Assembly (NCBI GenBank): GCA_051861545.1
Contig: JBIMKP010000003.1
Location: 122,000-185,999, forward strand
Direction of reading: 5' to 3'
Source: CAISCU01 sp051861545
GTDB lineage: Bacteria > Bacteroidota > Bacteroidia > UKL13-3
Length of the DNA stretch: 64,000 nt
A program made the position numbers and the translations under genes. Positions 7,794 to 16,221 of the stretch are shown piece by piece. Under the pieces are notes generated by a model, which ran no database searches, had not been told where the DNA came from, and saw nothing but the letters and a program-made list of their open reading frames with translations. Positions within the stretch are counted from its first letter, which is position 1. Each line of letters starts with the position of its first letter.

Positions 7794-8714
7794 TTACCTT
7801 TCTGTAAAACTAATATTCATTCTGTCGATGCCTGTTTCTCCCCAATAACTATACATAATCTGACCTTTGATTCTATCTTTTGAGATAAAACCTTCATAAC
7901 GACTATCAGCCGCATTGTCTCTATTATCTCCTAGTAAAAAGTAGCTATCAGCCGGTATTACAGTGCTTTCAAAATTCGTTTTTTCAATATTAAATGGCTT
8001 TTCGAATTTATAAATCAAATGTTTCTTTCCATTGGGAAGTTCTTCTTCAAATTCATTTACCGGAATACCTTTAATTGTTGTTTCCTTTATAAACTTTGAA
8101 TTACAAGGTTTACCATTAATACTGACGATATTGTTTATAAGTTCAATTTTATCATTTGGAAGACCAACTACACGATAGGTATAAATTTGACCATTTGAAT
8201 GCGAGAATAAAACCATGTCACCATAATCTGCTTGTTTGTTTTCATAAGCTTTTGTATCTGCTACAACTAAGTCTCCAAGTTGAATGGTTGGACTATTAGC
8301 TATAGTTGGAATTTTTAATGATTGGACTCCTAAAACGGAATTCATATCATAAACTGTTAAAACTAAAAGCATACCAATAGAAATTGCCACATGATAATAC
8401 CAAGTATTGTATGGTTTTAAAATATACTCTTTTTGTAGTTTGGCATTTTTAAAAGCATCAAAAATAATATAAATTCTTAGCGTCATTTCAATGATAAATA
8501 AAGCTGAAAATCCATAAAACGAAGTTGCCATACGAGTTATCCCAAATATAAATGGGATGAGTAAAACTAATCCAAAAAACAATAAACCTTTTTTATGATG
8601 ACCATTATAAATTTGACCTAAACCAGGAAGAAATAAGGATAATATAATTGCTATTATCGCCTTTCGAGGTTTAAAGGATAGGGTAGATGTTTCATTGTTA
8701 ATTTCTTGTTCCAT
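7794..8714 (-). CDS. Signal peptidase I homologue lacking the Ser/Lys dyad
   Basis: A 306-residue protein. The N-terminal half (1-120) has three to four membrane helices and begins like small TM2/DUF5683-type proteins (LSLFLPGLGQIYNGHHKKG). Residues 133-306 are the S26 fold: box B IPTIANSPTIQLGD, box D YTYRVVGLPND and box E GDNRDNAADSRYEGFI (262-277, well kept). Ungapped against the family pattern IPSGSMxPTL, the catalytic serine falls on Ala139, and the general-base lysine of YxKRxxGLPGD falls on Tyr180. Codons read GCT and TAT. If aligned correctly the protein is a pseudo-protease, perhaps a chaperone or regulator of secretion. Another lepB must exist elsewhere. Confidence 0.75.
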   Translation of the reverse strand: MEQEINNETSTLSFKPRKAIIAIILSLFLPGLGQIYNGHHKKGLLFFGLVLLIPFIFGITRMATSFYGFSALFIIEMTLRIYIIFDAFKNAKLQKEYILKPYNTWYYHVAISIGMLLVLTVYDMNSVLGVQSLKIPTIANSPTIQLGDLVVADTKAYENKQADYGDMVLFSHSNGQIYTYRVVGLPNDKIELINNIVSINGKPCNSKFIKETTIKGIPVNEFEEELPNGKKHLIYKFEKPFNIEKTNFESTVIPADSYFLLGDNRDNAADSRYEGFISKDRIKGQIMYSYWGETGIDRMNISFTER

Positions 8715-8794
8715 AATTTTTTAAAGTTCTAGTAATTAATTGGTAAATGTGTCAAAAGTAGAGGTTTAGATGATAAAATTCGAGTTAAATATTA

Positions 8795-9796
8795 CTATTT
8801 TTTAATAGTAAGAATATCATCAATCATAAATACAACCCAGCTTGGTAAATATGAATAAAGTATAGTTTTTGGAAGATAAAACGTGTAGTCATTTTGATTC
8901 TCTTTATAGTTTAATCCAATAGCATTATTGTGGATTTTTAATGTTTTGAAACCTTCAAAAATTGGAGTATATATGATATCGTATGAAATGATATTTTCGT
9001 TTGAATCAACAAGGATTTTTGTATTTATTTTATCAGGTAATTCATAATTTAAATAATTAAAACTGACTAAATTTGTTAGGTTACTATCATGATAAAAAAG
9101 AGTATAAGTTTCATTCATGTTTTTTGATTTAGCTTTCAAAAAACCTTTCGCAATATTTTGGATAATTAAATTGTTTAAAAAAGTCAAATTATATTCTGTT
9201 ATTCTTACTTCTTTGCTAAAGGTTGATAAAGATTCTCTTAGAAAATTATATTGTTCCCTGTAATTTTGGCTTATGTCTGATTCATTTTGCAAAGCTTCTG
9301 TACTAATTGGGTATAAGATGTTTGAAAGAATAGATATTAATTTTATGTCCGCTTTTGATATGATTTTCTCTACATCTTCGATTTTTACAAAAAAACTATT
9401 AGACTCTCCCAAATCTATATTTTGAATATTTACTTTTTGTATAAGGCCTATACCTTTTATTTCAGAATCTCTTTTTAAGGATTCAGGAGAACTATTGATT
9501 TTATATAAACAGTTAAGACCACAAACGTTTTCATATATGTTTAAATCCGCAAATTCAATAGAATCATACTCAGTTATTAAATCCATTTTATAGGCCTTTA
9601 ACTTTTTACTTTGTACAGCTTTTAAGATAGTTTTACCAGTATTTTCTATTCTTGAGTATAAAATATTTCTTATTTCATTTTTATCCGAAGTGAATTGCTG
9701 ACTAGAACAATTAAAATATGCAGTAAGTAGAAGTATTGTTATTTTTAATTTCAAATTTATAACAGTTTTCGTCCAAATTATTTTTCGTTGAGCCAT
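8795..9796 (-). CDS. Secreted protein of unknown function with a toxin-derived 5' end
   Basis: A 333-residue frame. Residues 15-33 form a signal peptide (LKLKITILLLTAYFNCSSQ), and the rest is a soluble alpha/beta sequence with no family I recognise. The first 11 residues, MAQRKIIWTKT, do not belong to a signal peptide; they resemble the start of Bacteroidota ParE/RelE toxins and overlap the antitoxin gene just as a toxin would. The native start of the secreted protein may be the TTG at 9754 (giving a standard n-h-c signal peptide); 9796 is the only upstream ATG. There is no close downstream neighbour. Confidence 0.55.
   Translation of the reverse strand: MAQRKIIWTKTVINLKLKITILLLTAYFNCSSQQFTSDKNEIRNILYSRIENTGKTILKAVQSKKLKAYKMDLITEYDSIEFADLNIYENVCGLNCLYKINSSPESLKRDSEIKGIGLIQKVNIQNIDLGESNSFFVKIEDVEKIISKADIKLISILSNILYPISTEALQNESDISQNYREQYNFLRESLSTFSKEVRITEYNLTFLNNLIIQNIAKGFLKAKSKNMNETYTLFYHDSNLTNLVSFNYLNYELPDKINTKILVDSNENIISYDIIYTPIFEGFKTLKIHNNAIGLNYKENQNDYTFYLPKTILYSYLPSWVVFMIDDILTIKK
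9764..9796 (-). pseudogene. Possible 5' stub of a ParE/RelE-type toxin
   Basis: Eleven codons (MAQRKIIWTKT) overlap the end of the antitoxin gene by 19 bases, the usual antitoxin-toxin arrangement. After them the reading frame passes into a signal-peptide protein instead of a toxin fold. This is interpreted as a toxin gene lost by deletion and fused in frame to the next gene. It rests on a short similarity remembered from the family, not on a search. Confidence 0.4.
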
Positions 9797-10014
9797 TTTT
9801 CAATATCTCCATCAGCCACATTACTATCTAAAATTTCCGAATTTAAGTATTCAGTCTTTGCTTTTTGAATTCTGATTTTTTGGCTTTCAGATAATTCATA
9901 TACTTTTTCTTCCAACTCAAATTCTAAAAGCATCTTCATTTCTTTTATGATATGAATATCTTCTACGCTATTTAACTTGTTGATTAGTTCCTCTTTTAAA
10001 TCAGAAATTTTCAT
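9778..10014 (-). CDS. Orphan antitoxin-like protein
   Basis: A 78-residue highly charged helical protein (MKISDLKEELINKL, then LSESQKIRIQKAKTEYLNSE, ending DIEKWLNEK). The pattern SEsQkxRIxxAkxE followed by a C-terminal acidic/W-containing tail is typical of Bacteroidota antitoxins that pair with RelE/ParE toxins. The toxin that should follow is missing: the next frame begins like a toxin but turns into a secreted protein. It may persist as a DNA-binding remnant or anti-addiction antitoxin (inference). Confidence 0.55.
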   Translation of the reverse strand: MKISDLKEELINKLNSVEDIHIIKEMKMLLEFELEEKVYELSESQKIRIQKAKTEYLNSEILDSNVADGDIEKWLNEK

Positions 10015-10100
10015 TTTTAATTTATTTAATCAAATTTATATTTTTTTTCAGTTTAATTTATACCCATCAGAAATACTAAAATTGGTCTAAATTATTTGGT

Positions 10101-10577
10101 TTACCACCCCACCAATTTCCCAATAGCTTCTTCATCTAATCTATAAACAGTCCAACCCGACATTGGTACTGCTCCTAAACTTTCATAAAAATCTATGGCT
10201 GGTTTATTCCAGTTTAATACGCTCCATTCAACTCGGCCACAATTGCGTGATTTGGCTATTTTAACTAGTTCAAGTAATAGATTTTTGCCATATGATTTTC
10301 CTCTGTATTCTGGTTCTATGTACAAGTCTTCTAGGTAAATACCAGGTCTCGAAACAAAGGTGGAATAGTTGTGAAAGAAGAGTGCAAATCCTACAGGTGT
10401 TTCGTTTTCAAATGCCAATAAACATTCTGCAAAACTCTTTTCTTCAAACAAATATTTGATAATACTCTCTTCTGTTGCTTGAACTTGATCACTTAATTCT
10501 TCATAGTGTGCAATGCCTTTAATGAAATGTAAGATGAGTCCTGCATCTTCTTTTTTTGCAAATCTTATGTTTAACAT
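10101..10577 (-). CDS. GNAT acetyltransferase, SAT/diamine acetyltransferase-like
   Basis: A 158-residue protein from the chosen start MLNIRFAKKED; an upstream ATG at 10586 (MNS-) is possible, and the frame stays open to 10649. GNAT motif A is YIEPEYRGKSYGKNLL, with the acetyl-CoA pyrophosphate loop RGKSYG. The segment GRVEWSVLNWNKPAIDFYESLGA closely follows the spermidine/spermine acetyltransferase (SSAT) branch. It should acetylate a polyamine or other primary amine in the cytosol. The chosen start lies one base after the stop of the upstream gene, so the two are probably co-transcribed. Confidence 0.8.
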   Translation of the reverse strand: MLNIRFAKKEDAGLILHFIKGIAHYEELSDQVQATEESIIKYLFEEKSFAECLLAFENETPVGFALFFHNYSTFVSRPGIYLEDLYIEPEYRGKSYGKNLLLELVKIAKSRNCGRVEWSVLNWNKPAIDFYESLGAVPMSGWTVYRLDEEAIGKLVGW

Positions 10578-10578
10578 A

Positions 10579-11112
10579 CTATTCATTTTCCAATGAGCCA
10601 ATTGTATAAATTCCTTTGAACTTTTTTTCATTTGGAGCGCCTTTTCCATCTCTATGTGGAACCATTAAAGTGAATTCTATTTCCCATTTATTTTTTGAAA
10701 GCTTTTTACCTCTCATAAATCCACTTTTTACTTCTCTAGCTCCATTGTCTCTGCAGAAACAATTCGGACTAAAAACAATTTTGTATTTAGTTAAATCGCC
10801 TCCAACTCTAAAAGAATTTCCTCTTTGTGGTGGAATTTCAAAAGTTAATGTTTCAGAATATTCATCATCAGCAATCATTTTATAATCTTTTGATTTGTAA
10901 TGGTATTTAAAAACCCAATTTTTCCCTTTTTCATATGAAAAGGGAAGGTAACCATTGTCCCAAGGACCTACTTTTAAACTACTATTAAGTGCATAAACAT
11001 AAGTCTTTACTTCAGGAGTAAATTCCATTTCAGCTTTGGGATTGTCTTGTGAAATCGCCACATTCAAGGTGTTCATCATTGCCAATAGGCAAACAAGCAT
11101 CAACTTTTTCAT
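10579..11112 (-). CDS. Exported protein of unknown function
   Basis: A 177-residue protein from the start MKKLMLVCLLAMMNTLNVAISQ, which is a clear Sec signal peptide (cleavage near Ser-Gln/Asp). The longer frame to 11151 adds 13 residues that would spoil the signal. The mature part is beta-rich (VFKYHYKSKDYK, SETLTFEIPP, WEIEFTLMVPHRDGKG) with a CFC pair in SPNCFCRDNGAR. No family is recognised. It precedes the acetyltransferase with only one base between stop and start. The 5' end lies about 75 bases from the divergent nth start. Confidence 0.55.
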   Translation of the reverse strand: MKKLMLVCLLAMMNTLNVAISQDNPKAEMEFTPEVKTYVYALNSSLKVGPWDNGYLPFSYEKGKNWVFKYHYKSKDYKMIADDEYSETLTFEIPPQRGNSFRVGGDLTKYKIVFSPNCFCRDNGAREVKSGFMRGKKLSKNKWEIEFTLMVPHRDGKGAPNEKKFKGIYTIGSLENE

Positions 11113-11187
11113 AATTGAAAGATATTCTATACTAAAACAAAAACCATGCAATTTTTTTTAATGATGCTGTTAACTATTTTGCAAAAC

Positions 11188-11832
11188 ATGAAAAAACAGG
11201 AGCGTTTCGATAAAATTATCAGTTATTTCCTTGAACATAAGCCAGTAGCAGAAACCGAATTACATTATGAAAATCCTTTTCAATTAATAATGGCTGTGGT
11301 TTTGTCGGCACAATGCACAGATAAACGTGTAAATATCGTAACCCAAGATTTATTCAGAGATTTTCCAACACCACAAAAATTAGCAGAAACCGATTTTGAT
11401 ACTTTGTTTCCTTATATCAGAAGTATTAGTTATCCCAATAATAAAACTAAACATTTAATTGGATTGGCTCAAATGTTACTTTCAGATTTTGAAGGCAAGG
11501 TTCCAGAGAAAATAGAAGATTTGGTAAAGCTTCCAGGTGTTGGTAGAAAAACCGCAAATGTTATTGCAAGTGTTGTATACAATCAACCTGCTATGGCGGT
11601 AGATACGCATGTTTTCAGAGTTAGCAGAAGATTAGGATTAACTACTAATGCAAAAACGCCATTAGCGGCAGAACAGCAATTGGTTAAATATATTCCCGAT
11701 GAATACATTGCAACAGCGCATCATTGGTTAATACTTCATGGAAGGTATACTTGTTTGGCTCGAAGTCCTAAATGCACGGAATGTGGTTTACAAGAATGGT
11801 GTAAACAATTTCAAAGTGGTAAAGTTGAGTAG
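11188..11832 (+). CDS. nth: Endonuclease III
   Basis: A 214-residue protein from MKKQERFDK, the usual length; the frame extends upstream to 11146 but the extra 14 residues are not conserved in the family. The helix-hairpin-helix LPGVGRKTANVI holds the catalytic lysine (K121; E. coli K120), and VDTHVFRV holds the catalytic aspartate (D139; E. coli D138). The C-terminal [4Fe-4S] ligands are C189, C196, C199 and C205 in the C-x6-C-x2-C-x5-C spacing. It is a bifunctional DNA glycosylase/AP lyase for oxidised pyrimidines in base excision repair. Its 3' end lies 2 bases from the convergent gene. Confidence 0.96.
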   Translation: MKKQERFDKIISYFLEHKPVAETELHYENPFQLIMAVVLSAQCTDKRVNIVTQDLFRDFPTPQKLAETDFDTLFPYIRSISYPNNKTKHLIGLAQMLLSDFEGKVPEKIEDLVKLPGVGRKTANVIASVVYNQPAMAVDTHVFRVSRRLGLTTNAKTPLAAEQQLVKYIPDEYIATAHHWLILHGRYTCLARSPKCTECGLQEWCKQFQSGKVE

Positions 11833-11834
11833 TA

Positions 11835-12725
11835 TTATTTCAATCCTATTGCTTCAATAAATACAAACTTATTTTCGGCTTCTTCTTTTTGCAATAAAAT
11901 AGTTTTACCATCTTCACCAATGCTTAAACGGTTGGGATATTTATCATAAGTTTTTTTGAAAACACATAATCCCTCTTTGTTTATTACCAATAGTTCAGAT
12001 TGATTTGAAAGCAATGAGTATACCAATAATAACACAATGTATTCTTTGTTTTTTGAATCGCAGGTATACATTGCCAAGGTTTCTTTATTTAAGATAGCTT
12101 GTGAAAATGAAAACCCATTTTGCTTAGAAGTGATTTGCAAAGATTTTCCTAAAACATGAAAACTTAAGCTGTCATGAAACTCTGCAGGAGTAGCCGCAAA
12201 GTAGATTTGTTCAGGTTTTTGGTTCAGTTCTTCAAATTCGTTTTGGTTGATACTCTTTTCAATATTGATTGTTTTTTCAGGACCCAAGGCAATATTCACC
12301 ATTTCTAAATAAGGTTGAAACAACAAAACATACATCAACATCGGAGTAAAAATCAACAAAGAAATATTAAGTAATGTATATATAAATTCGGGTGCTACTT
12401 TTTTAGCAGCCATGTAAATGATGTAACCCGACAAAGCACCAAACAAACCTGAGATAATAGCATAGGGAAAGAACCAAATAAAGTTTCCGAAAAAGTGGTC
12501 GGGTAAATAAAAAAACCTTACCACCGAATTCATTCCAACAAAACTAAAAGCTGCAACTAAAAAGAAAACAAATCCATAAAAAGAAAAAGCATAGGATTTC
12601 ATTGAAGCCATTTTTAAAAACCTGCTTTTTAAAATAAAAAACAAGAAGACACATGTAAGTAGTGCAATTCCCGCCAGTAAAGGGTCGGTTTTTAAAAGAA
12701 TATTTGTAACTATTTTGTACTGCAT
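11835..12725 (-). CDS. Membrane protein of unknown function
   Basis: A 296-residue protein with four or five membrane segments in residues 10-150 (LLAGIALLTCVFLFFIL, FYGFVFFLVAAFSFVGM, FFPYAIISGLFGALSGYIIY, LNISLLIFTPMLMYVLLF). A soluble C-terminal domain of about 145 residues resembles the strands of a small beta-propeller or WG-like domain (LLVINKEGLCVFKKTYDKYP, RLSIGEDGKTILLQK). Its start overlaps the end of the M23-like gene by 16 bases, so the two form an operon. Function unknown; possibly it works with the M23-like protein in the envelope. Confidence 0.6.
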   Translation of the reverse strand: MQYKIVTNILLKTDPLLAGIALLTCVFLFFILKSRFLKMASMKSYAFSFYGFVFFLVAAFSFVGMNSVVRFFYLPDHFFGNFIWFFPYAIISGLFGALSGYIIYMAAKKVAPEFIYTLLNISLLIFTPMLMYVLLFQPYLEMVNIALGPEKTINIEKSINQNEFEELNQKPEQIYFAATPAEFHDSLSFHVLGKSLQITSKQNGFSFSQAILNKETLAMYTCDSKNKEYIVLLLVYSLLSNQSELLVINKEGLCVFKKTYDKYPNRLSIGEDGKTILLQKEEAENKFVFIEAIGLK

Positions 12726-13777
12726 TCCGATTTAAAATAATCGTTTCTCATTAAATATTCACTTGATACTTGTTCCCACGTATTCCAACGTTTTCTACAA
12801 AATGATTTAAATCTAAAAGGAATTCCCTTAGTAGTTGAATCATTCATATTGTTTTGATTAGCAATTTGTAAATGCAAATGAGGCCAGGTGGTATTACCCG
12901 AATTTCCAATATTGGCAAGGTACTGACCGCTAACAACAGTATCTCCAACTTTTACTTGAAAACTTCTTTTATTTAGTTGTGCTAAAATAGCGAATTTATT
13001 TTCTTCAATTTTTATGGCGATATAGTTTCCACAAGGATTAATTGTATCGCCTTTTTTAAGTACTTGTTGGTTGTTAAATGAATCTACAATGTTTGCAACA
13101 ACTCCATTTACAGGACTAAAAACTGAATCATTAAAACATACATAATCGGTTATTGCTGTTCCAGTGCCAGTAAAGAAACTTCCATTTTCATTTACCTTTA
13201 ATAAATCAACAGCATAAGCTTGTTGAGGGATTGCCAAATGGTAATTAACAGAACTATGACCACCAGCATGAGAAGCTCTCCAAGTGCCATGAATAGGTAA
13301 ATCTATTTCAACACATTCATTTTTTTGAGGGTAATCATAAGCTTTGAAAATGATTAAACTAGCAAGTCCAAATCCCAATAACCAAAATATACTTAGTAAA
13401 AAGAAAAGCATCCTTTTAATAAATTGTTCTACCAATCTTTTGGAAGCCGTAAATGAAAGGATGATTTCTTGTAAAGCAATTAAAAACCAAATGCCAACAA
13501 AAGTATTGATAACAGTGTCTTCAATTAAAATTCGAAATCCTGCAATAAAATAAAACCAAGTAGGAAGTCCTGCAATTAAACTGAGCATTGCCAATAAAAA
13601 AATCAACTTCAGACCGTAAACAAACCATTCTTTTTTCCATGAAAAGAGCCATTTTCTGTCTTTTCTACTTTTAATTACTAAAAACAATCGTACTAAAAAT
13701 ACAACTGCGAAAATTAAATTAAGTATCCAAAGGCCTGTTGTATAAGAAGATTGTAATTCCTGAAGTGATTTTTCCAT
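12710..13777 (-). CDS. M23-like (LytM) membrane peptidase with an altered active site
   Basis: A 355-residue protein: four membrane helices (about 13-35, 52-75, 88-108 and 122-146) then an M23/LytM domain. Zinc ligands are visible as H180 and D191 (NYH...YAVD) and H302 in PHLHLQ, with H300 beside it. The other catalytic histidine of M23 enzymes, in the YAHL motif, is replaced: the sequence reads ILAQL with Q267. The family normally cleaves peptidoglycan crosslinks. The substitution may lower or abolish catalysis, as in divisome-activating LytM proteins. It is in an operon with the membrane protein downstream. Confidence 0.78.
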   Translation of the reverse strand: MEKSLQELQSSYTTGLWILNLIFAVVFLVRLFLVIKSRKDRKWLFSWKKEWFVYGLKLIFLLAMLSLIAGLPTWFYFIAGFRILIEDTVINTFVGIWFLIALQEIILSFTASKRLVEQFIKRMLFFLLSIFWLLGFGLASLIIFKAYDYPQKNECVEIDLPIHGTWRASHAGGHSSVNYHLAIPQQAYAVDLLKVNENGSFFTGTGTAITDYVCFNDSVFSPVNGVVANIVDSFNNQQVLKKGDTINPCGNYIAIKIEENKFAILAQLNKRSFQVKVGDTVVSGQYLANIGNSGNTTWPHLHLQIANQNNMNDSTTKGIPFRFKSFCRKRWNTWEQVSSEYLMRNDYFKSECSTK

Positions 13778-13798
13778 GTTGGCGAATATCCTTTTTAA

Positions 13799-16033
13799 CT
13801 ATAGATTTTCTTTAAAATATTGGGTGATTTTTTTCATTAAATGAACCCTATCTGGACCCAATACATTATGTGCATGACCTGGGTAAACAAAATAATCAAC
13901 CAAAACACCTTCTTCAACGCTTTTTTGAATATAACTTAAGCTATGTTGCCACAATACAACATCATCAGAAGTACCGTGAATCATCAATAATTTACCTTTA
14001 AGGTTTTTAACATAGTTTAATAAATCAGCCTCTCTGTAACCTTTTTCGTTTTCTTGTGGCATATCCATATATCTTTCGGTATACATAATTTCATAAAATC
14101 TCCAATCGATTACCGGACCACCAGCAACGCCAACTTTAAATACATCAGGAGTTTTTGTCATTAAGCTGGTACTCATAAAACCACCAAAACTCCAACCGAA
14201 AACGCCCATTCTTTTGCTATCAACGTAAGATTTGCTTTTCAAAAATTCTACTCCTTTTAATTGGTCTTTTACTTCTAAATTACCTAATTGACGGTGTGTT
14301 GCATTTTCAAATTCCAAACCTCTATTTAATGAACCTCTATTGTCTAAGCAGAAGGTAATATAACCTTGTTGAGCCATATAGTACAACCACATATCGGCTT
14401 GTCCGAGCCAGTTATTACTAACCATTTGCGCATGTGGACCACCATATACATAAACTATTACAGGATATTTTTTTGTTGAATCAAATTGAGCAGGAAGAAT
14501 CATTCTGCAATTTAGTTTGATGCTTGGGTCTTCAGACGGAATTGAAAACAATCTTACTTCACAGGTTTTATAATCTCTTAAAGGATTTGGCGCATTTAAA
14601 ATAGTTGCATATTCTTTTCCTGAAACATCATTTAAAACGGTTCTTCTTGGAATTCTATTATTACTATAAGTATCTAAAATAAATTTTCCATCGGTAGAAA
14701 TTACTGCAGAATGTTGACCATCCATTCTATTTACAGGATTAGTTTGAAGTGTTTTTAATTTTAAAGCATAAACCAATTTGTTCATTCCATCCTCAGAAAA
14801 TGCAGTGTAGAACAAGGTTTCACCCTTTTCATCAAAACCAATAACATCAGAAACTGCAAATTTTCCTTTTGTTAATTGTTTAATTAGTATACCTTGTTTA
14901 CTATATAAATACATGTGATTATAACCATCTCTTTCGCTAAACCAAATGAATTTTCCTGCATCATTTTTTAGAAATAACATTGGTTTTTCTGGTTCTACAT
15001 ACTTAGCATGAGTTTCAGTAAAGAGTGTTTTGATGAAAGTTCCGGTATTTGCATCGTATTGATTCAATTTCATTTCGTTTTGTCCACGATTTAAAACTGC
15101 GATGAACAAATATTCTTCATCTGGACTCCAAGAAATATTGGTTAAATATTGCTCTGAATTTGGCTCTGTTTGTACCTCAACAGATCTTTTTCTTTTAAAA
15201 TCATGAATTAGTACAGTTACAATATGGCTTTTATTACCAGCCATCGGGTATTTTAATTTTTTGAAAGTATTAGGTGTTGTTAAAACAGAATGATTGGTAT
15301 CTAAATCCTGAAAATCCATTAATTGGTAATCAGAAACCATTGATTCATTCATTTTATAAAAAGCAATTTTTGTGGCATTTGGAGAAAAGAAAGTTCCTTT
15401 TGTAATACCAAATTCGTTTCTATGAACAGATTTTCCATTTAAATAACCATAAGTACCATCATTGGTAATCATCTCAGATTTGTTTATTTCATCGCCAGCG
15501 GCCGCAGAAATGCTAGTGGGATTTTTGCCATCATGCACAAATAAATTAAAGTTTAATGTGTATGCTAATTTCTGAGAAGTAGCATCATAGTCTAAATCTT
15601 CGGCGTTTGCAGGTGCTTTTGCTAATAAGCTTACTTTATTAGTTTGGATGTTTAGTTTATAATAAGTATTGCTATAGAAAAAGCGGAATTCAGTAGCATT
15701 TTCCCAAGTTATAAAAGGAAAACGAGTCATGTCTTTTTCTTTGCTCATAAAATTTCTCCAAGCAAGGTTAAAATCATACAAACTTAAAATTGAATCTTGT
15801 TTTAAAGTTTGAACATCTTGGACGATTAAAATATCTTTTCCAAGTTTTTTACCCACAAAACTGAATTTATAAACATTTGGAATCCATTGTAATTGAGAGA
15901 GTCTGTCGGGCGACAAAGTAGTTCTTTGTTTTAAAACGGCATCTTCAACACTTAATACTTTATCTTGTGATTTACTGCTTAAAGATAAGAAAATCAGTAA
16001 ACTAAAGGAGAATAATGATACTAGTTTTTTCAT
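13799..16033 (-). CDS. S9 family peptidase, dipeptidyl peptidase IV type
   Basis: A 744-residue protein from MKKLVSLFSFSLLIFL, a good signal peptide ending SSKSQ; the frame continues to 16102 but the extra 23 residues disrupt the signal. Residues about 30-480 form the DPPIV N-terminal propeller (repeats such as SWSPDEEYLFIAVLNRG), and the rest is the alpha/beta-hydrolase domain. The nucleophile is S615 in GWSFGG, with Asp in HGTSDDVV (about 690) and His in GHAHNV near 720. It is a periplasmic exopeptidase removing X-Pro dipeptides during protein utilisation. It is divergent from ffh across about 190 bases. Confidence 0.93.
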   Translation of the reverse strand: MKKLVSLFSFSLLIFLSLSSKSQDKVLSVEDAVLKQRTTLSPDRLSQLQWIPNVYKFSFVGKKLGKDILIVQDVQTLKQDSILSLYDFNLAWRNFMSKEKDMTRFPFITWENATEFRFFYSNTYYKLNIQTNKVSLLAKAPANAEDLDYDATSQKLAYTLNFNLFVHDGKNPTSISAAAGDEINKSEMITNDGTYGYLNGKSVHRNEFGITKGTFFSPNATKIAFYKMNESMVSDYQLMDFQDLDTNHSVLTTPNTFKKLKYPMAGNKSHIVTVLIHDFKRKRSVEVQTEPNSEQYLTNISWSPDEEYLFIAVLNRGQNEMKLNQYDANTGTFIKTLFTETHAKYVEPEKPMLFLKNDAGKFIWFSERDGYNHMYLYSKQGILIKQLTKGKFAVSDVIGFDEKGETLFYTAFSEDGMNKLVYALKLKTLQTNPVNRMDGQHSAVISTDGKFILDTYSNNRIPRRTVLNDVSGKEYATILNAPNPLRDYKTCEVRLFSIPSEDPSIKLNCRMILPAQFDSTKKYPVIVYVYGGPHAQMVSNNWLGQADMWLYYMAQQGYITFCLDNRGSLNRGLEFENATHRQLGNLEVKDQLKGVEFLKSKSYVDSKRMGVFGWSFGGFMSTSLMTKTPDVFKVGVAGGPVIDWRFYEIMYTERYMDMPQENEKGYREADLLNYVKNLKGKLLMIHGTSDDVVLWQHSLSYIQKSVEEGVLVDYFVYPGHAHNVLGPDRVHLMKKITQYFKENL

Positions 16034-16191
16034 TTTTAGGATGTTTTTTTGTTCATTTATATTCAAAAATTCAGTAAAAATAGAATTTAGAATAGTCTTC
16101 AAATATTAGAGTTTTTCGCGAAAACAAAAGCACAAATTGTCCTAAATTTAAAATGAATCAATATTGGGTTTTAACTCTTGAAAGGAATACC

Positions 16192-16199
16192 TATTTTCG
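16192..16199 (+). promoter_or_regulatory. Probable -7 promoter box of ffh
   Basis: TATTTTCG fits the Bacteroidota -7 consensus TAnnTTTG with one change and lies 22 bases before the ffh ATG. No convincing -33 TTTG at the right distance was found. Confidence 0.45.
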
Positions 16200-16221
16200 C
16201 GCACCAATCAAAATTATCAAA

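Noticed and set aside
7794..8714. Calling this gene lepB
   Set aside because: Both catalytic residues appear replaced, so the symbol for the active peptidase would mislead.
10616..10885. An 89-residue plus-strand frame opposite the exported protein at 10579
   Set aside because: Hydrophobic shadow of a signal-peptide-bearing gene on the other strand.
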